The notes beneath the pieces were generated by a model. It made no database searches, was not told where the DNA came from, and saw only the letters and a program-made list of their open reading frames with translations. A DNA stretch of 64,000 bases from Drosophila miranda (taxonomy: Eukaryota > Arthropoda > Insecta > Diptera > Drosophilidae), in assembly GCF_003369915.1 (NCBI RefSeq), contig NC_046677.1, positions 5,952,001 to 6,016,000 on the forward strand, read 5' to 3'. A program made the translations under genes and the position numbers. Of this stretch, positions 22,062-36,500 are shown piece after piece (position 1 is the first letter of the stretch; each line of letters starts with the position of its first letter).

Positions 22062-25000
22062 GCCTATTTTGAAAAAAACATTTTACAATATATACAATTA
22101 TTTTTAGACCATCACTTTTGAAATACTTTCCCAAATAAATTTAAAACTTTGTATTGCCTATAAAAAAGACACAATTTGTTGTGCTTCTGTAACTATTACT
22201 GCATTTATTAGAATGATTTCTTATACTTATCTATCTATCGCTAATCACGAATTTCTCTCTTTCATATATGGTCTAGTTGATGATATAAATCAGTCTTCTT
22301 TTTTACTTTCTAATTTTGCATGATATTCTAGCGACTATTGACAATCCTGTCAATGCCTGTTATGACTCAGTATGCAAACAAAAACCTGACGATCTTTTAA
22401 AACATAAATCTGACATTAGTTGCTACACTCTACAAGGGGCCGACTTGATTACTCACATTTTTCGACCCAGGCGACAAGGTCTCCTCCACAATTGCAGTGG
22501 CAACGCTACGCCTTCTACGCGCTTCCTCATTCTCTCTCTCCCTCACACACGTTCTTTCTCGTGCAGTGTGCGTGCTCTGGCAGAGGGGAGCGAGATTAAA
22601 CGGCTGGTATTGTTGTGAGATGCGATGCCCACAATGAATTGAGTTATATGAATGCGAGTGTGTGTTGTCTTTTGTAGTTGTAGTTTTCAGCATTCAGTTG
22701 TATGAGTTAACGAAATGCAACGAAATAGACTTAAACTTTCGAGTTAGCCGAATTTTTTCCTGAGCCCTCTCTGCATTCATTCGTGTTTTTCTTTCTTCTT
22801 GTTCTTCTTATAAAGTATATATTTAGCTATGTTTTGCCATACATTTTTTGTTTCCTAAAACAGTCAGAAAAACTTGCACCAAAAAACAAGCTTTTTTATA
22901 ATTTTACCACAAAAACTGATATTTTTCATCTGATTGATTCTCACTTTAAATTCAAAATATCTAATTAGTTTTAATTCAGCAAAAATTTAAAGCTTATCTT
23001 CCTCTAAGGCAGTTGAGGCTTGAGGTAGGTTTAAAAACCAACTTTGTTTTCACTGTCATGTATATAACAATAATAAATCCAACGAGGATTTTCAATCCTT
23101 TAAATTCTCTGAGCTTGCTGTTCCTTATTCCCACTTCTTCTTGAAGTATTCCGACCACATTTAATTCTGTACAAATTGTACATACATCTCCAGAGCTCTT
23201 AAGCGTTCAAGTATGGGGGGAAAATCCCTTTTTAGAAATTTCTTGAGCTTGTTTCACTACAGACTTTACTTGTTTACCGCTTAAAGCTTGCTTTAAAAGT
23301 ACTTTTAAAAACGTTCAGAAGCCAAAAATTGGCTCAAAAATGAAAGCCAATAAAATCCTCACTCTTTTCATGGAAGAATAATTCTGCTCTTTCACCCTTT
23401 CTATACGATTTTCGGAGATATATTTTTAAATTTATCTAAAGCTATGCTTTGTCTTTTTTTGTACAATTATTTTCTTTTGAAACGGTATTTTTATACGTTT
23501 TTGGATAAATTTTTTTTGTACGTTTTCATTTGATGGGTTTCTCCCAAATTTTTTGACATTTTTTGTGCACTTTTTCTAAAATTTTTTTCTGCATTTTTTC
23601 CCTATTTTCAGTCGTTTCAGGAATACGTTAAGGGAAAACGCTTGGACATTTATTTAATTCGTTTTTGAATGGTTTTTAGCGTGCATTTTCGGGTATTCTT
23701 TGTGTTTGATGTATGGCATTTTTTATCTATAAATTTGTTTGGGAATTTTCTGAGACCGTTTAACGAATATTTCCTGAAATCGACACTTTGTATTTTTCAG
23801 TATATTTTTGAACGACCATTTTTGGTCTCTATGCGTCTGTTCGGTTGGAAAAGTTCTGGTAGTTTCAGTGTCCATTTTTGTATAACATAATTCACTTAAT
23901 ATCCGTTTGTGGAACATTATTTTGTCATTAATTTCGCAAATATTTGTACGTCTTTTTGTAGTCTTTTATAAATGGTTGTGTCCGATTGTGCAGACCGGTT
24001 TCCTTTGATCCCCTTCTCGTAAACTAAATTGTGTTTGCTGCCAATTAACTTCCGGGGCAAACTTCAAAACAAGTGAATTTGCATTACATTTTCATGAGTA
24101 AATATTTGAGTAATTGATTTCCCTTGATGGTCGTGCCACACTCCACACAATGTGGCGCTTTTCATTGGACCAAAAACTAGACTTTCTGGCCAATGCAAAT
24201 GCAAGGTTTATTTCTGGCCACCACAGAATCCTTCGACTTTAGAGTTTTGAGGTCTTGACGACGACAAAGACAAAGACGACACAATTGTGCAATGATTTAT
24301 TCATTGGCAATTAAGTTGAGAACTAATTGGCTGTGCCGGATATCGCCGGATATCGATTCGAAAATAATTTTATAATCCCAGAGAGAGAGAGGAAGATACA
24401 AAGAGAGCCTTGATAAGGCTCATCAAACATGCATATGCCTCACGAAGGAGGTGGCAGGTGGTAGGGAAAGGGGGGAACGGTAACAAAACTACAAGTTGCT
24501 ATGGCTCAAGCTCAAGGCGTGGCGTTTGGGCATTAAGTGTTGTTTCTGTTGTTGCATTTCCTGTGTGTGTGTGGCACACGACAAGCCAACAAAAGGTCAA
24601 CTCGACAAGTGAGTTAAATGACAAGGACCTTACCTTGGCGGCGGGGTATGCCTCCTCCTCCACGGCCTGTGCGTGTTTGCATGTTTGACTCGCTCTCTGT
24701 GCTACGACCCCAAAAAAAAAGGAACTAAACTTTGGCTTTGAATGTGGCATGCAATGCCAGGCAAGGCAAGGCCCATAATGGCCTTTCGCTTTCAAAACAA
24801 AACCCCGCAACTCTCCACGCAACAACAACAACAACAGCAACAATGTGGTGTATGTGCCCTTGGCCAATTGCGAGTGAATTTTGATGTTTTGACTGGCCAT
24901 TCCTAAGGCCATTTGACAACTCTATAAAACCGGTGTCCTTAAAACCTCTAACCTCACTACCTCCACCTCCACCTCCATGCTGTCTCTTTCTTTTGCTCCC

Positions 25001-25989
25001 TCTGTGTCTGTGTGTTTGTGTCTGTCTCTGTCTCGCTCTAATAACAATAATTGCCCGAAGAGTTTCGCGACTTTCATCTAAACTAAAAGCGAAACTTCAA
25101 CAGAAACGAAACGGCTTGGCAACTGGAATATGGCTATGGCGATGGCGATGGGCGCAAGCTTTCGGCCAAGGCAAAAGCTCAACCACGGGACTCTGGAAAG
25201 CTTTCGTCCTGGCGAACCGAATCCGTAAATGTCAGTCATGGAGTTCCAGTCGTCGGATACATGTGGAACACAACGAACACAACTGGAGAAATTCGCGTCT
25301 CATCCCCCAAATACAATGCGAAAAAGTTTCTACAAAAAATAGACAAAAAACTCCAATGCTAAAAAAAAAACAGTTACGATACCAAAGGATATAAAAGGAA
25401 AAATATTTAATTGAGTTTCAAAGGAATTAACGTGTGTGCATCGTGTGGGCATCGAGAGGCGTGTGAAATTGTGTGATGGGTGAAAAAAATCATCTCCTGT
25501 GAATCGAATAAATTATTAATTCAGTTCGGTTCGAAAAACGAAAAAAAAACGCAATAAATTGATAAGAAAGATTTGAGCCCAGAAATGTTATAGTACAAAA
25601 TATAGCAAAAAATAAAAACAAGGATATATAGCCTGTAATCAGGATTCAAGCCAAAAGTTGATAATAATTAAGCTTGACAAAAAAAAGGAGAAAAAAAAAA
25701 GGAAAAAGCTCACGCCCCTCCCGAGTGTGTCCCTGTATTTTTCTTTACCTTTTTCTTTTTACTTTTTCTTTTTTTTGGTTTTACGGTGAAAGTGCAACAA
25801 CCAGAAGAGATAAGAAGAGAGAGATAAGAGAGCAAGAGGCAGAGCTGGAATACTCATCAGTTGGGGATTACGGAATTGGTTTCATTAAAATGGATTTAAG
25901 CCAATGCCGATGCGCTGGGTTGCATTTGTGCATGGGATTATCGATTGTAATGCGCAGTCATCAAATTATGTTTGAACAGCACGACCGCC

Positions 25990-26351
25990 AAGCCAGGAGC
26001 AACAATAGCAACAGCAACAGCAGCAGCAACAACAGCAACAACAACAGCAGCAGCAGCAGCAACAACAGCTACGTGCAACAACAACTACAACAACAATAGC
26101 TTTATCACCATTGAATACCCCCATTGCGCCTCCAATCAGAGAGAAAGAGAGATTGCGTCTTATGAAACAATTGAGGCACCGGCCGAGGCAGCCAAAGCAG
26201 CAGACAAAGACAAGGACAAAAACGAAGAGAAAGACGAAGAAGAAGAAGCAACAGCAGCAGCAACAAAAGGAGCAACAGCAACAATAGCAAACAGCAACAG
26301 CAACAGCAGCAACCCAAAATCGCATCAAATTTTTAAACGGCAATACGCAAA
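25990..26351 (+). other. Possible 5' untranslated exon of GABA-B-R1
   Basis: A CAG/CAA-rich segment ends at a strong donor, CAAA|GTAAGTGAAG (intron from 26352). The first coding exon of GABA-B-R1 is preceded by an acceptor (TTCCATTACAG ending at 30541) three bases before the ATG, so a spliced upstream leader must exist. This segment is a candidate; another GTAAGT lies near 27182. Confidence 0.3.
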
Positions 26352-28583
26352 GTAAGTGAAGTGTAAATGAAAGGAGAGAAAAAACGGGAATGGGAATGGG
26401 ACTGAAGGATGTGGGAATTGGCATGGGCATGGGATCGGCATTGTGTACGAATGCGAGTGTATGTGTGTGTTTAAAACGGAGACAAAGTTAGAGGCACCGC
26501 AAGTACACCGCAAAAAAAATTACACCTCTAAATTATCCAGAAATCTATGTTTTTTTAGAGGAATTCATACATAAAATATCGTATAATCTTGTGAAAGTTC
26601 TTTCACACACTCAAGAGACTGCTAGGCAAAGGATTTATTTAAAAATATGTAATTAGGAATATAAATACCTTTAGATCTCTCATTCCCTATCGAAGGAAAT
26701 TTATAGATATGATTGGACTACTTTTAAATGTGATTCTGCTGCTTTTTCGCTAGCACATGGTCCACGTTTTGTTCTTAGATACATATATTCTTATATTCAT
26801 TAGATTCGGGGCTGGAAAGTTCAGGAACATTTGGCATAGGTTTTCTTAAAAACTTGAGCTTAACTACAGAGCATTTATTGATCATAGGGTTTATCATATC
26901 TACATTTCTACACATTTGTTATACTTTTTAAATTCGCAGAATATAAAACAATAATCTTGGAAATATTCGTACCGCATAAGCATTCCCATTTTCTCTCAGC
27001 GTAAGACTACAGGAGTAAGTTCGAGAACAGGAGAGGGAGAGACGAAGACAGAGAGAGAAAACAGGTTGAATGCAGGAGAGAGTTTGAGTACAGGTGTGAA
27101 TGCGAATGCAGGAAGATGGGGATTACAGGACAGCAGCAGTCAATGCAGGGACAGAAGAGGGAGAGGGAGAGGGTGTGCAGGGTAAGTTCCTTCTCGTGCG
27201 AGTGGAATTGAAGGAGCGAGAGCAGGTGAAGAGCCACTGAAGTGAAGTGGAAGGCATTTGTCGTCGCAATTTTTTGCAAAAGTCTCGGTGTAATTAATAC
27301 GTATGTGTGTGTGTGTGTGTTTGTGACACGCGTGTTTTTCAGTGTGCGTGTGTGTGTGTGTGTGGGTAAACTAGGTCACTAGGAAGTTAGTCCCCTGTTA
27401 GGCCCCCCCATCAGCCACTCCATCCCTCCTTTCAACTCACCTTCAAAAGGTGTCAACTCGCAAAATCTCCAACCACACCCCAAAAACCCAACCAACAGCA
27501 GCACAACCTCCCCACCCCCCACCAGGCAGCATGATTAACGGTTCAGTGCGATTAACTGGCAAACAATTTTCGAGTGTTGGCAGGGGATGGAGGGGATGCT
27601 GATGCTTAAGCGTGTCTGTTCCTGTCTGCGCCTCTTTGTGTGTGCGTGCGTGTGTGTCGTGCTTGTGTGTGCCGTGCGCGAAATTATGTTGCCTACTTTC
27701 GAGGGCATTCATTCAATAACCGCCGACAATCATATGCAAACGTACCCTGGTTTAGTATCTGTGTGAATGAGTGCGTGCATGACGGTATGCGTGTTACCAA
27801 CAACAACAACATATCATATTTTTTGTACAGGGGAAAAAAGTATGCTTTTTGCAGGAGTTTGGAACACTGCCGAAGGCGCAGAAAAAAAGCTATCAGCCAG
27901 GGCGAAGAAGAAGAGATATTAAAAAGGGAAGAGAGACGTGCTGTCGAAAGGGGGAGAAGAAGAGTGGGGTGGGGACTCCTATAAAAAAAAAAACCAAAGT
28001 AAAACACATAAAACTCAGGCGCCGAAGCGCAAAATGCCCTTTGCCCAGAAAAGAACAGCCAAAAATAAATAGAAACTGCTTATATATTTATTTGTTTCGA
28101 CAAATCTCAATTGAAACAAAGCTTAAAAGCTTTCAAATCAAAACTCAAATAGAAACCACACCACACACACACACACCGCACCAAAATAGACACACAGATA
28201 CATACAGAGACAGAGAGACAAATAAAAACCACAGAAAAAGAGAATGATACAACAAAAAGAAAACGAGAAACAATTACTATTAAATCCAAGTTCAATTTGG
28301 TCAGCACACAATTGAATTTTACAGATTTGATTTGGCTTCCATTGCTGATTCGCCGGATAAACTATTCCGTATAGTATGTATGTGCATAAGTTCGAGGATT
28401 AGCCTGCGGGGATTTTCGGTTTGGACTCTGATCCAGCCACTTTAGTGCCTAATGAGATTTTGCTAATTAAAACTAAAATGAATTTAAACGCGAGAGGATT
28501 TGCGATTCCGGTAGTCGTATTGATGGAAATTGAATTAAGTCGCTTTATTGGATTGGATTATTGGATTACGTGCCAAATGTGAT

Positions 28584-28587
<4 letters not shown>

Positions 28588-28622
<35 letters not shown>
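28588..28622. repeat. (GA)n microsatellite
   Basis: An uninterrupted GA dinucleotide run of about 35 bases. GAGA tracts can bind GAGA factor, but no promoter is evident beside it. Confidence 0.9.
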
Positions 28623-28625
<3 letters not shown>

Positions 28626-30544
28626 GATGCTTTGGCACTTCAGTTTTTCGATTAAAAAGCCCTGACCTGAGAAAACCGGGAGAAAAACTAATGCTAAATC
28701 AATAAAGAAATATTGCACTAAAAGTTCCATTTAAATTTCAAAAGAAATCTTTGGGCAAGAATTTTCCCCAGAAAATACCCCTAAATTACATCTTAAAATA
28801 AATCCAATACCAAGTTCCAGGAAATTTCCATATATTGTACTTGTCAGGCCAACAAATTATGTGGAAACGCTATAAGAATATTCCATCAGAGTAAAAGATG
28901 CAGTACAGTCCCCTATTTCAAAGAAATATGCAAGAAAATAAATACTCCAAATGTTTTTCCACCTTTCCCAAAGAAATATAAAGACTTTCCATCTCATCCC
29001 CAGTTCCTAGAAGTTGTCATAGTTTGCTTTCGAACAAAAAGGTAGAAAACAAAACCTTTATCAAGAGAAATTCAAGATTCAATCCTTTTAAAAGAATTCG
29101 AAAGCCATTTTTCTTGTTTGTTATTTCTTAGAAACTCCCTGGCAAAGAAAAACATGGGGAATAGAAAATGGGGTTGGGTTTCCCTCCATCTCAAATGAAT
29201 GAGCAGGCAATGCACAAATGAATATCCTTGGCGTAATCCAGCTTAAAGAATAACAACCAAAAATGTTTCCCAAAAAAGTATGATAAAATGAATCGTTTTA
29301 GAACTAAAATGAAACGAAAAAAGTAAAACTTTCTGATGAAGAAAAAACAATTCATTTAGTAGTGAATTAGATAATGGAGAATTTTATTACATGCTATTAT
29401 AAAAGCTGCTTAGAAATATAAAGCTGCTGAAAGGATTTCAGATATGGAGATGTTCTCCATCTCTGTGGATTCGTTGAAACAAATATTCCTTTAAATTAAA
29501 GTGGTCTCATAATAAATATTTTGGTGTTCGAAATATCCAGGTTTTCTGTGCAGAACCTAAAAGGTTTCTTTCATAGCTTAATTTTCAAAAATATAAGGTT
29601 TTCAAGACACATTGAAATCTATTAATGTTTGCGGTTTTACAAGAACTTTGTCGTAAACGACGTGTATTGCTTTTACTAAGGATATATTTACTACATATGT
29701 ATAAGGTGTGTTCCTAAAAGATTTATGAGTACTAAAGCTCTAACAATCAATCGAAATGAATCATCTCAATCAATGTAAAGACTTTGATTGCTCTCAGAAT
29801 AGATTGAAAGGGTGTAGTAACGTTTAAACGGTATCTTTAACTTTATTAAGGAACTCAGATTAACTCAGAACTTAGATACGGCTAAAGTGAAGACAACGAT
29901 TAAAGACCCAAGGTTCAGGTTGTTTATCTTAGACATAACTTATACAGGAATTTCTGCAAACTAAATCAAAATATAAACTCCCGAAATCCACTCTAGTCTA
30001 AATCAATTTCTAAAATTAAACAATTTTCCATAAATATATGTGTCATATCTTGGAGACCCGCAAGTCCAGTCCAATCTTTGCACAAATTAACATATTATCT
30101 GGAGCCCACATCTGGCAGTAAATCTTAGGCAAGCCCAAGCCCGGCCCGGTATCCCGGTATGCCCCAAAATCTGAAGGACGCCACACAGCAAAGTGTATAA
30201 ATTGCTTACGTTTGCCCATGTAGTCATAAAAATTGCTTTGGCACATAAAACGAAGCTTGACGCTCGCTTTGGTTTTGTCTTGGGTTCTGGTTTTATTTTG
30301 TCTCTCGTTTTGGTTTTCATCGCTTTTTGGGCTTGGTCCTAGCCGTCGGCCGGGGGCCGTGGGCTATGGACTGTGGGGTGTTGTCCTTCTTATATTTCCT
30401 ATTCGGTCTATTTGTATTTGTATTCGGCCCGATTTGTATTTTGCTGTGTTCTCGCTATGCCAAATTCGGTAATCACATTTGAAGCGTTTTATTTGTTTTG
30501 TCTCATTCCGGTTTTGACTGTTTCCTCTGTTTCCATTACAGGAT

Positions 30545-33500
30545 ATGACAAGTGATGGTGCTGTTACGTTTTGGATATTTTTGCTTTGTTTGATAGCCAC
30601 CTCGCCGCACCTGAAGGGAGGCGAGGCGGGTAGGCCCGATGAGCTGCATATAGGTGGCATCTTCCCCATAGAAGGCAAAGGAGGATGGCAGGGCGGGCAG
30701 GCATGCATGCCGGCCGCAAAACTGGCATTGGATGATGTCAACAAGCAGCCAAATCTTCTACCAGGCTTCAAGCTCATCCTCCACAGCAATGACAGTGAGG
30801 TGAGTACTCAAAATAGAGGATAAGCTGTCTAACTCTGTATGTATATGCCCCTGTATTTATATATTCTCTTTGGCATATGATATGTGTATGTATGGGTATG
30901 GTTCTCAGACCCCTTGGGTGCCACTTATTTTGTTTTTTCTGTTTCTGTTTCACTATTCCACTGATGACTGGAGGAGCTTGGCTGGAAGGGGGGGGCTGGC
31001 ATTCATTAGCATATTTCTCTAGAGACTTTGATCCGGGTTGTCCTGCCTTCTAGTTTTATTATGATTTCTGTCATAGTTTCCACCCATTTAAAGGGTATTT
31101 ATACGTCACAGTGTTCCGCAAATTGAATTCTCCGCAATTTCTCCGCCATGGCATCCTGCCGTCCGGCAGCAGCAGCAGCCTTTTTGCAACAATTCCCTGC
31201 TCCTTTCGAGGATTAACGACCGTACATAAATTGTAATTGAGTTTTGGGTGAACGCCGTGGCCGGACGGGGCAGGACTTGGAGCTGAGCGTTGACCATTTC
31301 GCAGGCAATTACATTCATCAAAGTAGAGTTAGGATAAATCGTTGTTTTATGTGTGTGTCATTTGTACTCGAAGAAAAGGTATTTAGGCGAGCAGATGGTG
31401 GCATTATCGTGATTATAGCTATAACTACTATATGTTAAATTATTGATTACAATGGACAATTGGAACTAAAGAAAAGAAAGTTCTGTAAGCATCACTAAGA
31501 GAATTTTTCTGTATTTTGGAGGCTATGGTAAGGATTCTGTTGATTGGACATAATTTCCCAAAGAGTTGTTCATTTCTTTATAAATTTTAGTACATACTTT
31601 TATAAATTCAATAGAGAACAGGATGATATATTAAAGGTGCCCTTTTTTACACTATTTTTTTATTTTTTGTATCTTCTTAAATTTGGCTTAAAATATTATT
31701 ATGCATTCCAATGTATATATTCCTATGTATGAAAACAGGGATATAAATAAGGATAAATAAGGATAAGATAAAGGTTCTTAGATAAGATATATAGTGTCCC
31801 AACGGTCGCGTATCTTTCTATTCTATGAAAAAAATTTTGTTCGTCGTCCGATATCTTACTCGAAAGCGAGCAAAGCGAGTGAGCCGGGGTGTGTCCCATA
31901 GTTTAATATAAATTAGTTGATGTACTCGTGCTTTTTAATTTTTCTTTTTTACGCAGAAGTATAAGTAAATCGTTTAATTATTGAGCAACAATTTTTAGAC
32001 AGTTTTGTACACATTTCCGAAGATTTAAGGAACATCATTGTAATATCAAACTCTTCTCTTATAAATTCCATAAAACCTGATTGCTCTGAAGTAGGTAACG
32101 AGAGAACATCCAATTAAATGCATTGACTATCAGCCAATATTTATTTTAAATGTTAAATAAATCTCTTACAAAGCCTCCTCGGAAAAGTTTCCAATGGCAC
32201 AGAACGTAAAACCTAAAACTGTAACTAAAGTTTCAATTTTCCATTGAAATTCAAAGCGAAATTTGAACAAAGAACACTTTTGGGCACACAAAGAGACAAA
32301 AAGGCCAGCAGCGTTTACTATCAGACAAATGCCGGCGCTCCCCCAGCCCCATCCGCCATATAAAATGTCGTATATCATAATTAATGGCCGGCAGGAGAGA
32401 GTCCCAGGACCCTCACTCGAAAGTAACTTTGGTCCCTGAATAAAGTACCCCTATCAATGTACAACCACCCCCCAACCCCCACCACCACCAATCCACCCGT
32501 TCATACAACTGTTTTTATATATTTTAATATTTTTGCTTTTGTTTTTCGCCATTTTAAGGGTCTGCTTGCGGTACAGTTGTTGCGGTTTTGACTACTACTT
32601 TAGTTTCGGCCCTGGTCTGGTCCTGTGGCATGGTGTATGCTGCACGGGGGGCATGAGGCATGGGTGCTGTCTATTTATAAGCGCGAACCTCATTAGTTTT
32701 AAGTGAGCGAAAAGCTTAACTACTTGTTTTGAGTTTTGAATGAGGTCACTTTGCCGCGCTCGCGAGCTCTCGCTTTCTCTCTTAGCTTTCAGCTCATCAT
32801 TTGAGTTATTTTTATTCAAGGCTGACAGGAGGGACAGCCACACATATAGTACAGACAGACAGACACACAGACGGACAGTCACTATCCTAGGCCATATAAT
32901 ACCCGCCGCACACTCGTGGCCAGTACCAGTACGGACAGATAGCCGCAGTAGATATTGTATGTCTATGGAACCGGGGGGAGTAGGAGTACTGAATTATGTT
33001 CAGTCAGTTCTCGGTTCGCTGGATTTGAGCCTCCTCCTTTGGCGTTCCGTTCCGTTGCGTTGCGTTGCGTTATGTTTGTGGCTTTGGCAAACAGCTTCCG
33101 TTAAATGCTGCATAATTAGTTGCCATCTCCCTGCCACATCACATGGCGCGGCGACAAGCGGCAAAGGTCGCACGCAATGTTTGCCTTTGCCTTCTCCTGC
33201 CAGTCGTCTCTCTCAGCCAGCCTCAGAGTCAGCTTCAGCCTGAGCTTCAGCTTCAGCTTCAGCTTTTGCCTGTGCCTGTGCCTTTTGCTTGACCTACTTT
33301 GACGTATGAAATGCCCCAAAGAAGCGTGCACAGGGGCACAGGGAGGGATAAAATAGCAGATTTAAGGAAAGCAACGACGCTTTGGAATACCCTTACACTC
33401 GGGGTCAAAGATAAACCCTACTATTTTTGGTAGCTCAATGAATGACTTCTTTACATTTCAATTTCACACCAAGTATTGGCTGGAAGATGGTATTTTTTTA

Positions 33501-36500
33501 AAGCTATGCGTTAGAATAGTTCTGATTTGTATTATCATTATAAAAACTAGTTAAAGCCATAAATCCATTTAGTTAGTGCAGTTTTATTCGCCTAACTTTG
33601 AATACAACCAACATTCAATTTAAGACCTCGTTTTTCTATGGAGGAATCTTAAAGAAGAAGTTGAATGTTTCCTCATAAATTAGCAGAAGTTATTTAACAA
33701 ATATTTTGTATTATTGTGAGATTTTGATGGATATATTATGCTCATAAAACTGGAGTATTTTCCAAGAAAAAGTCTTTCAAATAGACTCCTTTCCTTCTAA
33801 TACTGAATACGAAATTGAAGCAATGACAATGGATTCCTAGGATAGCTTTATGCTATAGCTCCTAGATATAGATCCTAGCGGCCCAAAAAACAAGGGGTAC
33901 GAAAAAAGTCTTCCCACGATATCTAAGTCTTAGAATGCCTTTTGAAACTATAGTGCCTTTGTCTATCTAAATATGACCCAAATAAGATTCCTTCTCTGCC
34001 TTTCAAACTTCTGTACAAAAAGAAATCATAATACCCTCTGTTAGGGTAAGAGTATTACCCGCAGGAGAGAAACTATTAAATAAGAGAGCTCGCCCTCGCC
34101 CTGGCACTGGCACTGGCACTGGCTATGGCTATGGCTGGGTCATAATGCGGCATGCCTCGGGACCTGGCACACATACATAAATATACCCAGGGATCTGGGT
34201 GGGGAGTAGCAGTACCAGTATGTACGGGATAATACTTATGCATAAACAGGGACTGGACACGAAAACGGAGCCAAAGGAGCAAAGAAGAAAAAACAATTAT
34301 AGAGGTTGTTTACACGCAAAGCCCGTAAGAAATATGAAAATTGTCGTCAGAGTAGTAGGAGGAGTGGGTGGCAACAGTGGGTGGAACCGGGACTTGAAGA
34401 GGGAAGAACAAACTGAGAAAAAACGAGTTTGCCATGTAAATGAATGAGTGGAGAGAATGAATAACTGAATGAATGAATCATTCATATGGTCAACGTGGAT
34501 ATATCACATTTCCTGCCTGCCTTCGCCTTCATATGCGGGGGGGGTGTTAAAAAAAAACCAAAGAGAGAGAAGAGGAAGGAAGAAACAGAGAGACACCATA
34601 ATGAATTATTCATTAGCCATGAATGATTCTTGTTTAATTGATAATTTTCATGTCTGGGGAATAAATAAAAAATGTTTCAAAAAAAAGCGTAAAAAAAGTT
34701 ATTCCAAATGAAGGCATAAATTAGCATTGAAAACGCAAATTAAAAAGCAGAATCTAGATTCGTTAAATTATATTTCTAGATATGATTAAATGTTTTAGAA
34801 ACATGTTGAAAGATATTTCGTATACTACAAAGAGTGCAGGTATCTACAGAGTATAACATAGTATACCCGATTGCAGATCATTGACGTGGCGATTATTATA
34901 ACCAGAACTAAAAAAAATAGATGTATATATTATTCCCCGAAAAAAATGCGTGATCTGCCACATCACCCACACGCGAGACACGATAAATGGGAGGAGTATG
35001 GATGGGATCTGGCTCTGACAAGACGAAGATATACTTATTCTCCTGGCAATCGTTGGTATAAACACACAAACACACAGACGAGACACTCAAAATCGATGCC
35101 ACCGAATTTACTACAATATCCCTAAATCTATCTAGATAGCTTTCCGCAGATACCCCAAATTTATCGCCCAGAAATATCCCAAGGATTATCCATAGAACTC
35201 TCCGGACAGAACTTTCCCCTCCAACTCTTCGAACAATCTCTAGAAATATCCCAGAAATCTCCCGAAAGAACTATCCCTAGAACTTTCCTTCAGTTTTAAA
35301 ATATTTCTGATTCGTCTGAAAATGTACCCATATTCCAAATTTCAGTAAAGAAACACCTAAGTAATCTGAAATAGTTCTGATCCCTAGATCCTTAGATTAT
35401 GTTCTCTCCAAAGAAAGTTGATGGCCGTTGGGTATCCTCCCTTAAGGAAAGCGACGACGCGAGCATGCAACATCGACAATCGAAACCGGGGAGTTCGAAA
35501 GGCAGTCGCAACACGATGTCAGAAAGAGACGAAGAAAACAAAAAGCAGAAGGATCCACGGACGGTCTACGATGCCAAGGTAAATCTCCGCATAAGTGATT
35601 GCCTTGTGATGCTGGACTGCAGCCCCCAACCCGAGGAGGCATTTCACCCCAACTCCCGGGAATGCCAATGCGCTAGGGAGTGGCTGAATACTTTGACATC
35701 TATGAAGTGCGACACGGTGCTGGAGGCGTGCCTGCGGAACGGATACATTAGTGCGTTGAGTGTGTGCCTAAACCAGAAGAGCCTCTACGGGATCTTCGAG
35801 CAGATGCCCCCAGAAGAACTCAATTGGATGTACATTCTGGACACCACGACTAATGCGTCATCGAATCATGCATCATTCAGGTCAAATCATGCGCCGAGGC
35901 AGCAGTTTGAATCGACGCGGGGACCACAGCGACCCTTCGATCCCTTTGAGACAACGAATTTGGAAAGTCCTCAGCCTTCAAGCCGACAACCGCGGGAACC
36001 GGTGGATAGACAACAGCGTTTCATGGAAGAACCTCAAGGACTTAGGATAGAACCTCAGGTATATAGGGCAAAAGAACCGCAGAGATTCCAGCAACAACGG
36101 CAGCGATATCAGGAACAGCCACAGACGGAAACCTTTTATGATCCTGCCACCTTTCCACCAGCGCCCCAAGTACGGCAACAGTCGGGCGCCTACTACAAAC
36201 CGTCGAGCGTGAAATTCCACACCTTCGGGGCGCACCCTCGCGTCAAGGCGGCAAGTAAAAAAGGAAAAGAGTTCTCCCCATCAGGTGAAGAAGGAGGAGG
36301 TGTGACAGTTAAGGATTTGGGCAGTGCCATCATAGAGGCTCCTCCTGATTCTCATTCTGCTGTGCCCACACGTTCGATTCTCAAGCGGAGCTGCTTCAAC
36401 GGGCAGGCCCCTCATGTTTATCCATCATACCTCAAGACGCCACTATCTTTCAATGACAAACAATACTTTGATGATGAAATTCGTTATAAAAGTCCATTGC

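Larger units (their letters stand above)
22062..30540. other. Long repeat-rich non-coding region upstream of GABA-B-R1
   Basis: No coding gene recognised. It contains CAA/CAG tracts (24817-24842, 25990-26105, 26245-26315), GT runs (27300-27365), a long GA microsatellite (28588-28622), and AT-rich unique DNA at 28650-30030. The CAA/CAG-rich section resembles 5' leaders of Drosophila neural genes and may include untranslated exons of GABA-B-R1. Confidence 0.5.

Noticed and set aside
25674-26430. Long open frames on both strands made of Q, N, S or C runs
   Set aside because: They are translations of CAG/CAA microsatellites in different frames; no non-repeat conserved protein is present.
31800-31920. 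CGTCGTC / GCGAGCAAAGCGAG hairpin-like block, vaguely similar to 20755-20800
   Set aside because: Similarity is short and mostly CGTCGTC and GCGAG words; not enough to call a repeat family.
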